Source: Streptomyces tuirus
GTDB taxonomy: Bacteria > Actinomycetota > Actinomycetes > Streptomycetales > Streptomycetaceae
NCBI GenBank assembly: GCA_018195615.1
Contig: JAGTPG010000002.1
Coordinates: forward strand, 1,860,001 to 1,924,000
Direction of reading: 5' to 3'
Length of the DNA: 64,000 bases
The notes under the pieces were generated by a model. The model made no database searches. It worked only from the letters and a program-made list of their open reading frames with translations, and had not been told where the DNA came from. Made by a program: the position numbers and the translations under genes. Shown piece by piece: positions 35,949-45,145 of this stretch. The stretch's first letter is position 1, and each line of letters begins with the position of its first letter.

Positions 35949-36018
35949 AAACCCAGCTTATGTCGCCATAGAGGCGGACTCCCTGGTGGCCCGGCCCTCC
36001 GGGCCCGACCGTTGAGTC

Positions 36019-37169
36019 ATGGTCACCGCAGCCCCGCCCTCGCGCACCCGCTGTCCGTCCGTCACCTCGGACCCAACTGGTACGCCACCGTCATGGGCAC
36101 CGCGGTCGTGGCCACCGCCGGAGCCGCCCTCCCGGCGCACGTCCCCGGGCTGCGCGGCGCGCTCGCCGGTGTCTGGGCTCTGTCCCTCCTGTTGCTCCTC
36201 ATCCTGCTCGGCGCCCGGGCCGTGCACTGGGCCCAGCACCGGGACCAGGCCCGCGCGCACCTCCTCGACCCGGCGACAGCCCCGTTCTACGGCTGCCTCG
36301 CGATGGCCCTGCTGGCCGTGGGCGGCGGTGCCCTCACCGCCGGCCGTGACGTGATCGGCACGGGGGCCGCTGTCGCGCTCGACGCCGTGCTGTTCACCGT
36401 CGGCACGGTTGTCGGGCTGGCCGCCGCCGTCGCCGTGCCGTACCTGATGGCCGTACGACACCGGGTGGAGCCGGGACAGGCCACGCCCGTCTGGCTGCTG
36501 CCGCTGGTCGCGCCCATGGTGTCGGCTGCCGTCGGGCCGCCGCTGGTGCAGCATCTGCCTCCCGGCCAGGCCCGGCAGACGCTGCTTCTCCTCTGCTTCG
36601 CGCTGTTCGGGCTCAGCCTGCTCGCGACCCTGGTCATGCTGCCGCTGGTCTTCGCCCGGCTGCTCACCGGCGGGCCGCTGCCGCTCGCCCTGACACCCAC
36701 GCTGTTCCTGGTTCTGGGGCCGCTCGGCCAGTCCACGACAGCCGTCGGCGCGTTCGCGGACGTCGCTCCCGGGGTCGTACCGGAGCCGTACAGCGAGGGT
36801 TTCGGAGCCCTCGCCGTGCTGTACGGCGTGCCCGTGATGGGGTTCGCGCTGCTGTGGTTCTGCCTGACCGCCGCCCATGTGCTGCGTGCCCGGCGGCACG
36901 GGATGCGGTTCTCGATGACCTGGTGGTCGTTCACCTTCCCGGTCGGCACCTGTGTCACGGGCGCCGAGGCGCTGGGCCGGCACACCGGGCTCGTGGCCTA
37001 CACGGGGCCTGCCGTGGTGCTGTACGCCGTGCTGCTCGTCGCGTGGGGCACCGCCGCCGTGGGCACCGTACGCGGGCTGCTCAGGGGCGAGCTGCTCGCA
37101 GGGCGCGGCCCAGTACCCGTGGCGCCTCGGCCAGCGACGGCCCGTACCACGTCAGGTGCCGTCCGCTGA
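36019..37169 (+). CDS. TDT-family (tellurite-resistance/dicarboxylate) membrane transporter (one frameshift)
   Basis: About 383 residues, ten predicted transmembrane segments. After repair it starts 'MVTAAPALAHPLSVRHLGPN' followed by 'WYATVMGTAVVATAG', the conserved N terminus of TDT channels (TehA/SLAC1/malate exporters). 'PLGQSTTAVGAF' and 'WWSFTFPVGTCVTG' are further TDT marks. One base is missing in the C run 36032-36035, just after the start. The likely cargo is an organic or inorganic anion such as sulfite or a dicarboxylate. Control by the divergent LysR protein is inferred. Its 3' end overlaps the end of the convergent metal-receptor-like gene. Confidence 0.85.
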
Positions 37170-37798
37170 CCAGCGCGCAGGGCAGGCCCGGGAAGGCCTC
37201 GGGCCGTCGTCCGCCGTGAAGCGGTAGGGCTCGTCGGGAGGATCACCATGTCCGGCCCGCAGGCGCGGAGGTCGCCGAGCGGGATACGGGGGTAGCGGTC
37301 GGGGTGCGTCGCGTGGAGGTGGTCGACGCCGAGGCGGGCGAGGACGTCGCCCGCGAAGGTGTCGCGGCCCAGGACCATCCACGGCCGGCGCCAGACCGGC
37401 ACGACCGCCGTCCTCCGGTTCGCCGGCCGGGGCAGGGACGAGAAGGTGTCCTCCGCCTCGTCCAGCCAGCGCGGACGGGACGTCACTCCGCATGCGTCCA
37501 GGACCCGTGCCAGTTCCCGGAAGGCCTGCGGCACGTCACGGATCTCCGTCACCAGGACCGTGACGCCGGCCGCACGGAGGGCCGCGAGGTCGGGCTCGCG
37601 GTTCTCCTCCTCGTTGGCGATCACCAGGTCGGGGGCGAGGGAGACGATCCGGTCGGTCTTCGGGTTCTTGGTGCCGCCGACGCGGACGACGTCGAGGCCG
37701 GGCGGATGCGTGCACCAGTCGGTGGCGCCGACCAGGGCGCCGGGCGCGGACCGGGCCACGGCCTCGGTCAGCGACGGCACCAGCGAGACGACCCTCAC
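37081..37798 (-). CDS. Helical-backbone metal receptor (BtuF-like) without signal peptide (two frameshifts)
   Basis: About 239 residues of a periplasmic-binding-protein fold: 'MRVVSLVPSLTEAVARSAPG', 'GATDWCTHPPG', 'DRIVSLAPDLVIANEEENREPDLAAL', the long backbone helix 'QAFRELARVLDACG', and 'RRPWMVLGRDTFAGDVLARLGV'. It lacks a lipoprotein or Sec signal, so it is probably cytoplasmic, unlike classic vitamin-B12 or siderophore receptors. Two G/C-run losses (37236-37238 and 37201-37203) break the C terminus; with both restored it ends at 37081. The GTG start overlaps the stop of the cupin regulator (GTGA). No ABC transporter genes are adjacent. Confidence 0.8.
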
Positions 37799-38370
37799 CT
37801 GCGTGGCCGGTCCCGGACCGCCTCGATGTGTTCCGCCACGGCGACGACGATCAGGCGGGTGTCCGACTCCGTCGCCCGCCAGCGGTGCCGTACGCCGCCG
37901 GTGAGGTAGAGCGTGTCGCCGCGGCCGAGACGGTAGGCGCGGCCCTCGGCCTCGATCTCCACCGCGCCGTCGGCGACGTACATCAACTGGTCGTTGCGGT
38001 ACCGGAATTCACGGCCCGCGTCGTGGTCGCCGGTGAACTCGGTGGCGTGCATCTGGTGGTGGCCGCGGACCAGGGACCGGGTCCGGGGTTGCGGCAGCGG
38101 CAGCGGCTCGGTGTCGTCGGCGCGGACGACGTCCACGCTGCACGCCGGGTCGGCCGCGGCGAGAAGCTCCACGGCGGTGGTGCGCAGGGCGTCGGCGACC
38201 TTCTCCAGGGAGCTGGTGCTGGGCCGCGCCCGGTCGTTCTCCACCTGACTCAGGAACGGGACCGACAGGCCGCTGCGCTCGGCCACGACGGCGAGGGTGA
38301 GCTCCAGCGCGCGGCGCCGCCGACGCACGGCCGCGCCCACCCGAAGGGGCTGTTCTTTGTGGTCGCCCAT
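37795..38370 (-). CDS. XRE-cupin transcriptional regulator
   Basis: 191 residues. The HTH is 'ALELTLAVVAERSGLSVPFL' followed by 'SQVENDRARPSTSSLEKVADAL' (residues 25-75), and the C-terminal cupin barrel has 'GREFRYRNDQLMYVADG' and 'RLGRGDTLYLTGGVRHRWRA', with a His that could bind metal. This MerR-unlike XRE-cupin class (SutR/PuuR type) usually represses amino-acid or polyamine genes. It is the first gene of a two-gene transcript with the metal-receptor-like protein, linked by a four-base overlap. ATG 38370 is supported by the family's usual N-terminal length. Confidence 0.87.
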   Translation of the reverse strand: MGDHKEQPLRVGAAVRRRRRALELTLAVVAERSGLSVPFLSQVENDRARPSTSSLEKVADALRTTAVELLAAADPACSVDVVRADDTEPLPLPQPRTRSLVRGHHQMHATEFTGDHDAGREFRYRNDQLMYVADGAVEIEAEGRAYRLGRGDTLYLTGGVRHRWRATESDTRLIVVAVAEHIEAVRDRPRR

Positions 38371-38710
38371 CGCTCCGGCTCCCTCCTTCGCCCGTCGATC
38401 CGCTCCCTGTGCGTCGGTGTCCCGGCGCACTGTCCATGTTGAGTTGTCTGCACCCTACGCATGTTCGGCAAACCGATTCATGCGCCCGTCACATCGATGT
38501 CATACCGGGCGGTGCACGACCTCACAGTTCACGCCAGGGGTTCCGCGGCCCTCGGGCGGGCTGCGGATTCCTCCTACGGGAGGAACAGCGAGAGAGAGGG
38601 GGTTCGGGGGTGGCGTAGCGCTCTGTGGTTGTCCGGATCCCGCTCGTGGGAACGGGTCCGGGGTGGCACGCGGCGTATCGCGCGTCCCACCCCGGAACCC
38701 TACTGCGGAG
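38371..38710. other. 340-base intergenic region upstream of the XRE-cupin gene
   Basis: No gene is supported. It holds the XRE-cupin promoter side and the terminator of the betaine transporter operon at 38657-38696. Nothing else recognisable was seen. Confidence 0.6.
38657..38696 (-). terminator. Terminator of the betaine ABC transporter operon
   Basis: TCCGGGGTGG (38657-38666) pairs with CCACCCCGGA (38687-38696), enclosing a second small stem (ACGCG/CGCGT). It starts 15 bases beyond the stop of the permease-receptor gene. Confidence 0.8.
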
Positions 38711-41326
38711 TTACTGCGGCGTCATGCGCTCCACCATGTCGGGGTGCTGCTTCAGCCACGCGGCGACGGCCTCTTCCTCGTGGCCCTGGCCGCGGTTCTT
38801 GATCTCGCTCTCCAGAGTGCCGAGCTCGTCCTCGGTCATCTTGAAGTTCTTGATCCACTTGGTGAGCTGCGGGTACTGCTCCGGGAACTTCTCGTTGGAG
38901 ATGGTGCGGATCGTGTTGCCCTCGCCGAAGGCCTTCTTGGGGTCCTTCAGCTTGGTCAGCTCGTAGTCGCTGTACGCCCAGTGCGGCGACCAGAGGGTGA
39001 CGGCGATCGGCTCCTTCTTGGCGTAGGCGCGCTTCAGCTCGGCCAGCATCGCGGGCGTGGAGCCGTCGACGACCTCGTACTCCTTGTCGAGACCGTAGGC
39101 GGGCAGGACCTTGTTCTTCGCCAGGTCCATCTCGCCGGTGCCCGGTTCGATGCCGATGATCTTCCCGTCGAAGGTGCCGGCCTTGCCCTTGAGGTCCTCC
39201 AGGGAGTCGACGCCCTTCACGTAGGACGGTACGGCGATCTCCAGGGAGGTCGGTTCGTACCAGGTGCCGAGGTCCCTGAGCCGGTCCTTGTTCTTGTCCC
39301 AGTAGTTCTTCTGGGCGTAGGGCAGCCAGGCGTCGAAGTTGAGGTCGAGATCACCGGAGGCCAGACCCGTGTACACCGGGCCGACGTCCATCTGCTTCAG
39401 GTTCAGCTTGTAGCCGCGCCGCTCCAGGACGTTCTTCCACAGGTAGGTGACGGCGATGTCCTCGTCCCAGGGGAACCACGCCACGTCCAGGGGCCGCTCG
39501 GCCTCGGCGGGCGTGCTGCCCCCGGCGTTCTTCACCGGGGCCATCTTGTCGGCGAAGCCGGGGTTCTGCTTGAGCCAGGCGCGCACGGCCTCCTGCTGGT
39601 TGCCCTTGCCCGCCTTGTTGATCTCGGCCTCGAGGCTGGTGAGCTCCTTCTCGCTCATCTTGAAGTTCTTCAGCCACTCGGCGACCGTCGGGTCGTCGTT
39701 CGCGAAGCCCTTGCGGGACAGGGTGTGCACACCGTCGCCCTCGCCCCAGGCGCCCTTGGGGTCCTTGAGCTTCTTCAGGTCGTAGTCGTTGTACGCCCAG
39801 TGCGGCGACCAGAGCGTGACGACGATCGGCTTCTTCTGGGCGTAGGCGCGCTTCAGCTCGGCCAGCATCGCGGGCGTGGAGCTGTCGACGACCTTGTACT
39901 CCTTGTCCAGGCCGTACTCTTTGAGGACCTTGCTCTTGAGCAGGGCCATCTCGCCGGCGCTGGACTCGATGCCGGTGATCTTGCCGCCGAACTCGGAGGC
40001 CTTGCCCTTGAGATCCTCCAGGGAGTCGATGCCCTTCATGTAGGAGGGCACGGAGAGCTCCAGGGACGTCTTGTCGTACCAGGCGCCCAGGTCGTCGAGC
40101 TGCTTGCCGTACTTCTTCCAGTACTGGGCGTGGGTCGTGGGCAGCCAGGCGTCCGTCTGGAAGTCGACGTCGCCCTGGGCGAGGGACGTGTACAGCGGGC
40201 CGGCGTCGAACTGCTTGGCCTCGACCTCGTAGCCGCGCTGTTCCAGGACCTCCTTCCACAGGAAGGTGGAGGCGACGCCCTCGTCCCAGGGGATGTAGCC
40301 GATGCTGATCTTCTTGCCCTGGCCGACGTTCTTGCCGTTCGCCACGGCCTCGGTGCCGGAGTTGCCGCCGAGAACACCCATGCCGCCCGCGGCGAGCGCG
40401 AGGACGACCACGCCGATCACGGCGACGGCCGGGCGGGGCCGGTAGGACCAGATCTTCAGGCCCTGGGCGGCGCGCAGCTTGGCGGCGGCGCGGCGGCCGA
40501 GCGGGGAGACCTGGGTGCCGAGGGCGCTGGTCATCCGGTCGAGGTAGATCGCGAGGATCACGATCGCCACGCCGGCCTCGGAGCCGAGGCCCACGTTGAG
40601 CTGGCCGATGGCCTCGTTGACGTCGCCGCCGAGGCCGCCGGTGCCGACCATGCCGGCGATCGCGGCCATGGACAGGCCGAGCATGATGACCTGGTTGACA
40701 CCGGCCATGACGGTGGGCAGGGCGAGCGGGAGCTGGACGCGCAGCAGGGTGTTGCGGGGCGTGGTGCCGAACGCCTCGGCCGCCTCGACCAGTTCCTTGT
40801 CGACCTGCCGGATGCCCAGCTCGGTCATGCGCACGCCCGGGGCGAGCGCGAAGATCAGGGTGGCGACGATGCCCGCGGGGGCGCCGGTGCCGAAGAACAG
40901 GATCGCCGGGATGAGGTAGATCATCGCGGGCAGCGTCTGCATGAAGTCCAGGACGGGCCGGACCAGTCCGCTGACACGGTCCGAGCGGGCCGCCCAGATG
41001 CCCACGGGTATGGAGATCACCAGTGCGATGACGGTCGCCACGAGGACGAGCGCCAGGGTGATCATCGCGTTCTCCCACAGTTCGAGGGAGTCGATGAACG
41101 CGAATCCGGCGAACGTGAGGACACCGGCGAGGGTGCCGCGCAGCCAGAACGCGATGACGGCGAAGATGCCCGCGAGGAGCAGCGGTTCGGGGGCCTGGAG
41201 GACGGCGTTGATGCCGTCGTAGAGGCCGAGGAAGACGGTCTTGCAGAGGTCGAAGAGCCACGCCATGTGGGTGGTGAGCCAGTCGACCGCGTCGTTGACC
41301 CAGGTGCCGAGCTGAATCCTAGGCAC
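38711..41326 (-). CDS. Glycine betaine/proline ABC permease fused to two tandem substrate-binding domains
   Basis: 871 residues. Residues 1-290 are a ProW/OpuAB-type permease with about six transmembrane segments and the ABC contact loop 'EAAEAFGTTPRNTLLRVQLP'. After another membrane segment ('AVAVIGVVVLALAAGGMGVL', near 305) come two copies of an OpuAC-like binding domain, about 335-590 and 610-870. They share 'GYIPWDEGVA' versus 'AWFPWDEDIA', 'STPAMLAELKRAYAKKEPI'-like repeats and 'VTLWSPHWAY'. The aromatic residues suit quaternary amines. One polypeptide thus offers permease and two tethered receptors. It overlaps the ATPase gene by eight bases. Import of osmoprotectants is the expected role. 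Confidence 0.93.
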   Translation of the reverse strand: MPRIQLGTWVNDAVDWLTTHMAWLFDLCKTVFLGLYDGINAVLQAPEPLLLAGIFAVIAFWLRGTLAGVLTFAGFAFIDSLELWENAMITLALVLVATVIALVISIPVGIWAARSDRVSGLVRPVLDFMQTLPAMIYLIPAILFFGTGAPAGIVATLIFALAPGVRMTELGIRQVDKELVEAAEAFGTTPRNTLLRVQLPLALPTVMAGVNQVIMLGLSMAAIAGMVGTGGLGGDVNEAIGQLNVGLGSEAGVAIVILAIYLDRMTSALGTQVSPLGRRAAAKLRAAQGLKIWSYRPRPAVAVIGVVVLALAAGGMGVLGGNSGTEAVANGKNVGQGKKISIGYIPWDEGVASTFLWKEVLEQRGYEVEAKQFDAGPLYTSLAQGDVDFQTDAWLPTTHAQYWKKYGKQLDDLGAWYDKTSLELSVPSYMKGIDSLEDLKGKASEFGGKITGIESSAGEMALLKSKVLKEYGLDKEYKVVDSSTPAMLAELKRAYAQKKPIVVTLWSPHWAYNDYDLKKLKDPKGAWGEGDGVHTLSRKGFANDDPTVAEWLKNFKMSEKELTSLEAEINKAGKGNQQEAVRAWLKQNPGFADKMAPVKNAGGSTPAEAERPLDVAWFPWDEDIAVTYLWKNVLERRGYKLNLKQMDVGPVYTGLASGDLDLNFDAWLPYAQKNYWDKNKDRLRDLGTWYEPTSLEIAVPSYVKGVDSLEDLKGKAGTFDGKIIGIEPGTGEMDLAKNKVLPAYGLDKEYEVVDGSTPAMLAELKRAYAKKEPIAVTLWSPHWAYSDYELTKLKDPKKAFGEGNTIRTISNEKFPEQYPQLTKWIKNFKMTEDELGTLESEIKNRGQGHEEEAVAAWLKQHPDMVERMTPQ

Positions 41327-42410
41327 GGGCGGTCACCTTCTCTCCGCCCTTGTCCCGCGGGGAGTCGCAGGGCTGCGGATCGGCGTCCTGCGCGTCACCG
41401 AGGAAGCCGATCAGGCGCTGCCGGGGCACGACGCCGAGCTGCTTGTTGTCCTTGTCCACGACCGAGACCGGGTGGGAGAGCCGGGCGCTGATCGCGCAGA
41501 GCTCGGTGAAGGGGGTGTCGGGCGTGGCGGTCTCGCAGTGGCAGCCGGGGTCGTCGGCGGTGGCCGAGGTGTCCATGAGCTCGCCGGCGGTCAGGACGCG
41601 GGAGCGGTCGACGTCCTGGGTGAAGGAGGCGACGTAGTCGTTCTCCGGCCGCAGCAGGATGTCCTGCGCGGTGCCGATCTGGACGATGCGGCCGTCACGC
41701 ATGACGGCGATGCGGTCGCCCAGGCGCATGGCCTCGTTGAGGTCGTGGGTGATGAAGACGATCGTCTTCTTGAGCTTCTGCTGGAGCTCCAGCAGCTGGT
41801 CCTGCATGTCGCGGCGGATCAGCGGGTCCAGGGCGCTGAAGGACTCGTCCATCAGCAGCAGGTCGGCGTCCGTGGCGAGCGCGCGGGCGAGACCGACGCG
41901 CTGCTGCATGCCGCCGGACAGCTCGTCGGGCCAGGACTTCTCCCAGCCGGCCAGGCCGCACAGGGCGAGCGCCTCGTCGGCGCGGCGTGCGCGCTCGGCG
42001 CGGGGCACGCCCTGCACTTCCAGACCGTAGGCGGCGTTCTCGCGCACGCTGCGGTGCGGGAAGAGCGCGAAGTGCTGGAACACCATGCTGATCTTCCTGG
42101 AGCGGACCTGGCGGAGCTCGCGGTCGCCGAGCGTGGTCAGGTCCTGGCCGTCGAAGCGCACATGTCCGGCGGTCGGCTCGAGCAGGCCGTTCAGCATGCG
42201 CAGCAGGGTGGACTTGCCGGAGCCGGACAGGCCCATGACGACGAAGATCTGGCCGGGCTCCACGGTGAAGGACGCGTCGATCACGGCGGCGGTCGTGCCC
42301 TCGGCGCGCAGTTCCTCCCGGTCGGCTCCGTCGCGGAGCCGCTCGACCGCCCGATGCGGTCTTCTGCCGAACACTTTGTAGAGGCTCTCTGCCTCGAGTG
42401 TTGCTGACAC
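41319..42410 (-). CDS. Glycine betaine/proline ABC transporter ATP-binding protein
   Basis: 363 residues. ABC ATPase with Walker A 'GLSGSGKSTLL', Q loop 'MVFQHFALFPHRSV', signature 'LSGGMQQRVGLARAL', Walker B 'LLLMDESFSALDP' and switch His 'ITHDLNEAM'. The N terminus has the ProV-type extension 'EAESLYKVFGRRPHRAVERL', and the C terminus (from about 265) shows a CBS-like regulatory part ('HPVSVVDKDNKQLGVVPRQR') that senses ionic strength in OpuA-type systems. GTG 42410 is preceded by GAGGTG. It is the first gene of the operon and is divergent from the exonuclease gene. Confidence 0.93.
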   Translation of the reverse strand: MSATLEAESLYKVFGRRPHRAVERLRDGADREELRAEGTTAAVIDASFTVEPGQIFVVMGLSGSGKSTLLRMLNGLLEPTAGHVRFDGQDLTTLGDRELRQVRSRKISMVFQHFALFPHRSVRENAAYGLEVQGVPRAERARRADEALALCGLAGWEKSWPDELSGGMQQRVGLARALATDADLLLMDESFSALDPLIRRDMQDQLLELQQKLKKTIVFITHDLNEAMRLGDRIAVMRDGRIVQIGTAQDILLRPENDYVASFTQDVDRSRVLTAGELMDTSATADDPGCHCETATPDTPFTELCAISARLSHPVSVVDKDNKQLGVVPRQRLIGFLGDAQDADPQPCDSPRDKGGEKVTARA

Positions 42411-42581
42411 GTGCACCTCAATTTCGACGGCAACAGAACAGAGCGAGGACAGGGCGCGCAAACAGTTGAAATGCGCAACCAGCCTCGCTCCGGGGCGGCG
42501 CCTCCCCCGATCCCTGATCTCAAACGCACAAGTGGGGCGCGTCACATTCGAGGCGGGTCGCTGTCGGTGGCGTACGGCATG

Positions 42582-43511
42582 ATGCGTGGCGTGACCGGAC
42601 GACTGATGCTCCTCGACACCGCCTCCCTGTACTTCCGCGCCTACTTCGGCGTCCCGGACTCGGTGAAGGCACCGGACGGCACGCCGGTGAACGCCGTGCG
42701 CGGGCTGCTCGACTTCATCGAGCGTCTGGTCCGGGACCACCGGCCGGACCACCTCGTGGCCTGCATGGACGCCGACTGGCGGCCCCACTGGCGGGTCGAA
42801 CTGATCCCCTCCTACAAGGCCCACCGCGTCGCCGAGGAGCACGCGGCCGGTCCGGACGAGGAGGAGGTGCCCGACACGCTGTCACCGCAGGTACCGGTCA
42901 TCGAGCAGGTGCTGGACGCGGTGGGCATCGCGCGCGTGGGCGTGTCGGGGTACGAGGCGGACGACGTGATCGGCACGTTCACCGCGCGGGCCGAGGGCCC
43001 GGTCGACATCGTCACGGGCGACCGCGATCTGTACCAGCTGGTGGACGACGCGCGCGGGGTGCGCGTGCTGTACCCGCTGAAGGGCGTGGGCACCCTGCAG
43101 CTCACCGATGAGGCCGTGCTGCGGGAGAAGTATGGGGTCGACGGCAGCGGGTACGCGGATCTGGCCCTGCTGCGCGGCGACCCCAGCGACGGTCTGCCGG
43201 GCGTGCCGGGCATCGGTGAGAAGACGGCCGCGAAGCTGCTGGCCGAGTTCGGCGACCTGGCCGGGATCATGGCGGCGGTCGAGGACCGGCGGTCGAAGCT
43301 GACGCCGACGCAGCGCAGACGGCTGGACGAGTCGCGTCCGTACCTCGCGGTCGCGCCGAAGGTGGTCCGGGTCGCCGACGACGTACCCCTGCCGGACGTC
43401 GTGACGGCACTGCCGCGGGGTCCGCGCGACGCGGCGGCCCTGGAGGCGCTGGCGGCCCGCTGGGGTCTGGGCGGGTCACTGCAGCGCCTGCTGACGACGC
43501 TCTCGACATGA
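42582..43511 (+). CDS. 5'-3' exonuclease (PolI-N-terminal/FEN-like)
   Basis: 309 residues. Same fold as the 5' nuclease domain of DNA polymerase I: 'LMLLDTASLYFRAYFGVPD', 'LVACMDADWRPHWRVELIPS', the acidic metal site 'SGYEADDVIGTFTARAEG', 'VDIVTGDRDLYQLVDD', and the helix-hairpin-helix 'GVPGIGEKTAAKLLAEFG'. There is no polymerase part, as expected of the stand-alone exonucleases in actinobacteria. It probably processes flaps or RNA primers. ATG 42582 (with ATG 42579 adjacent) is where conservation begins; the upstream part of the open frame is not conserved. Confidence 0.92.
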   Translation: MRGVTGRLMLLDTASLYFRAYFGVPDSVKAPDGTPVNAVRGLLDFIERLVRDHRPDHLVACMDADWRPHWRVELIPSYKAHRVAEEHAAGPDEEEVPDTLSPQVPVIEQVLDAVGIARVGVSGYEADDVIGTFTARAEGPVDIVTGDRDLYQLVDDARGVRVLYPLKGVGTLQLTDEAVLREKYGVDGSGYADLALLRGDPSDGLPGVPGIGEKTAAKLLAEFGDLAGIMAAVEDRRSKLTPTQRRRLDESRPYLAVAPKVVRVADDVPLPDVVTALPRGPRDAAALEALAARWGLGGSLQRLLTTLST

Positions 43512-43578
43512 GTACCTCGTAAGAGAACGACGTGAACCTTCTCGCACGAGAGGTGTGAAGTGGGGGCAAGGTGCTAAC

Positions 43579-43597
43579 TTAGGTAACCCTAACTATG
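43579..43597. promoter_or_regulatory. Iron-box-like operator upstream of the siderophore-interacting protein
   Basis: TTAGGTAACCCTAACTATG matches 12 of 19 positions of the DmdR/IdeR iron box (TTAGGTTAGGCTAACCTAA), including both conserved half-sites TTAGGT and CTAAC. It lies 19 bases before the start codon, suited to repression by iron. Confidence 0.55.
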
Positions 43598-43615
43598 TGA
43601 GACAGGGAGGTCCTC

Positions 43616-44458
43616 ATGGCAGAGCGACCGGGACGCCAGCCGCGCAGGCCTTACTCCGCTCAGGTCGTCCGCACCGAGCGGCTGACCCCGCACATGCAGC
43701 GCGTGGTGCTCGGTGGCGAGGGCCTCGCCGGCTTCGCGGCGGACACCTGCACCGACCACTACGTGAAGCTGCTGTTCCCGCCCGAGGGCGTGACCTATCC
43801 GGACCCCTTCGACATGCAGCGTGTCCGGGACGAGCTGCCTCGCGAACAGTGGCCGGTGACCCGGACGTACACGGTGCGCCAGTGGGACCCCGAACACCGC
43901 GAGCTGACACTCGACTTCGTCGTCCACGGCGACGAGGGCCTGGCCGGCCCGTGGGCGGCGCGCGTCCAGCCGGGCGAGACGGTGCTGTTCATGGGGCCCG
44001 GCGGGGCGTACGCGCCCGACCCGGACGCCGACTGGCATCTGCTCGTCGGTGACGAGAGCGCGCTGCCCGCGATCGCCTGCGCCCTGGAGGCGTTGCCACG
44101 CGGGGCCAGGGCGTACGCCTTCGTGGAGATCTCCGGTCCCGAGGAGGAGCAGAAGATCGACTCCGACGTGGACGTCGTCTGGCTGCACCGCGGTGACCGG
44201 CCCCTCGGCGAGGCGCTGGTCGAGGCCGTGCGCTCCCTGGAGTTCCCCGAGGGCCGGGTGCACGCCTTCGTCCACGGCGAGGCGCACTTCGTGAAGGAGC
44301 TGCGCGGTCTGCTTCGGGTCGAACGCCACATCCCGCGCGAGGACCTGTCCATCTCCGGCTACTGGCGGCGCGGCCACAACGAGGACGGCTGGCAGGCCTC
44401 GAAGCGGGAGTGGAACGCCCGCGTCGAGGCGGAGCAGGAGAGCAGCCCGGCCGCCTGA
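43616..44458 (+). CDS. Siderophore-interacting protein (FAD-dependent ferric-siderophore reductase)
   Basis: 280 residues. A ferredoxin-reductase-like FAD domain with 'LTPHMQRVVLGGEGLAGF', the flavin motif 'RTYTVRQWDPEHRELTLDFV' and 'GPWAARVQPGETVLFMGPGG', followed by a NAD(P)-binding lobe ('HLLVGDESALPAIACALEAL', 'WLHRGDRPLGEALVEAV') and the C-terminal 'SISGYWRRGHNEDGW'. This is the SIP (ViuB) family, which releases iron from imported siderophores in the cytoplasm by reduction. The ATG at 43616 has GGGAGG seven bases upstream. An iron-box-like site directly upstream indicates induction under iron limitation. Confidence 0.93.
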   Translation: MAERPGRQPRRPYSAQVVRTERLTPHMQRVVLGGEGLAGFAADTCTDHYVKLLFPPEGVTYPDPFDMQRVRDELPREQWPVTRTYTVRQWDPEHRELTLDFVVHGDEGLAGPWAARVQPGETVLFMGPGGAYAPDPDADWHLLVGDESALPAIACALEALPRGARAYAFVEISGPEEEQKIDSDVDVVWLHRGDRPLGEALVEAVRSLEFPEGRVHAFVHGEAHFVKELRGLLRVERHIPREDLSISGYWRRGHNEDGWQASKREWNARVEAEQESSPAA

Positions 44459-44484
44459 GGACGTCCGGACCACCGGGGCGCCCC

Positions 44485-45065
44485 TCAGTCACCCCTCACG
44501 CGTGCGTGCAGATGCATGTCGTGCCAGCCGTCGGGGTGCAGCACGGCGCTGCGCTTGGTGCCCTCGACGGTGAAGCCGGTCCTGGTCGCGACACGGCAGG
44601 ACGCCTCGTTGCCTACGGCGTGCAGGAGCTCCAGCCGGTGGAAGCCGGTCTCGTCGAGGGCCCAGCGGGCGAGCGCGTCCGTGGCCCGGACGGCGACGCC
44701 CCGGCCCCGCGCCGCCGGGGCGGTCCAGTACGCCACCTCCGCCATACCGTCGTCGAGCCGTATCTCGCGCAGCGCCACCCGCCCCAGCAGCGAGTCGGAG
44801 TCCGCGTCGACGACGGCCCACTGCGCCTCCCGCTCCTCCTCCACGCCCGGTGCCAGTCACCGATCCAGCCGGAGACCTCCGCCTCGGAATCGGCGGTCCG
44901 GGCGTGCCACCGGTGCATCACGGGGTCCTGGAAGACCTCGTACACCGCGGGCGCGTCCCCGGCCCGCCAGGGGCGCAGAAGGAGTCCGTCGCCCGTGGGC
45001 ACGGTGGGCTGCGGGCGGCCGGCGAGGGTACCGGCGGTCAGGACCGGGTCGATCAGAAAAGGCAT
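44485..45065 (-). CDS. GNAT-family acetyltransferase, RimJ/RimL type (one frameshift)
   Basis: About 193 residues. The N-terminal strand 'GDGLLLRPWRAGDAPAVYEVF' and the acetyl-CoA region 'YWTAPAARGRGVAVRATDAL' with 'ALDETGFHRLELLHAVGNEA' and 'GFTVEGTKRSAVLHPDGWHD' match ribosomal-protein N-acetyltransferase-like enzymes. One base is missing at the CC pair 44841-44842: restored it reads 'GDWHRAWEEEREAQWAV'. ATG 45065 has AGGA eight bases upstream. Its real substrate (protein N terminus, antibiotic or amino acid) is unknown. It is divergent from the pseudouridine synthase gene, 80 bases away. Confidence 0.85.
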
Positions 45066-45145
45066 GCCCGCATCCTGGCAAGGCGCAGGTGGGAGGTCCC
45101 AGTGGTTTTCCGGCGGCCGGTGACGGCCTCGTACGCTGGGCCGCG

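Noticed and set aside
38297..41491. A 1064-codon plus-strand open frame over the betaine permease gene
   Set aside because: Antisense shadow with Leu/Gly/Val repeats. No family motif, no ribosome binding site.
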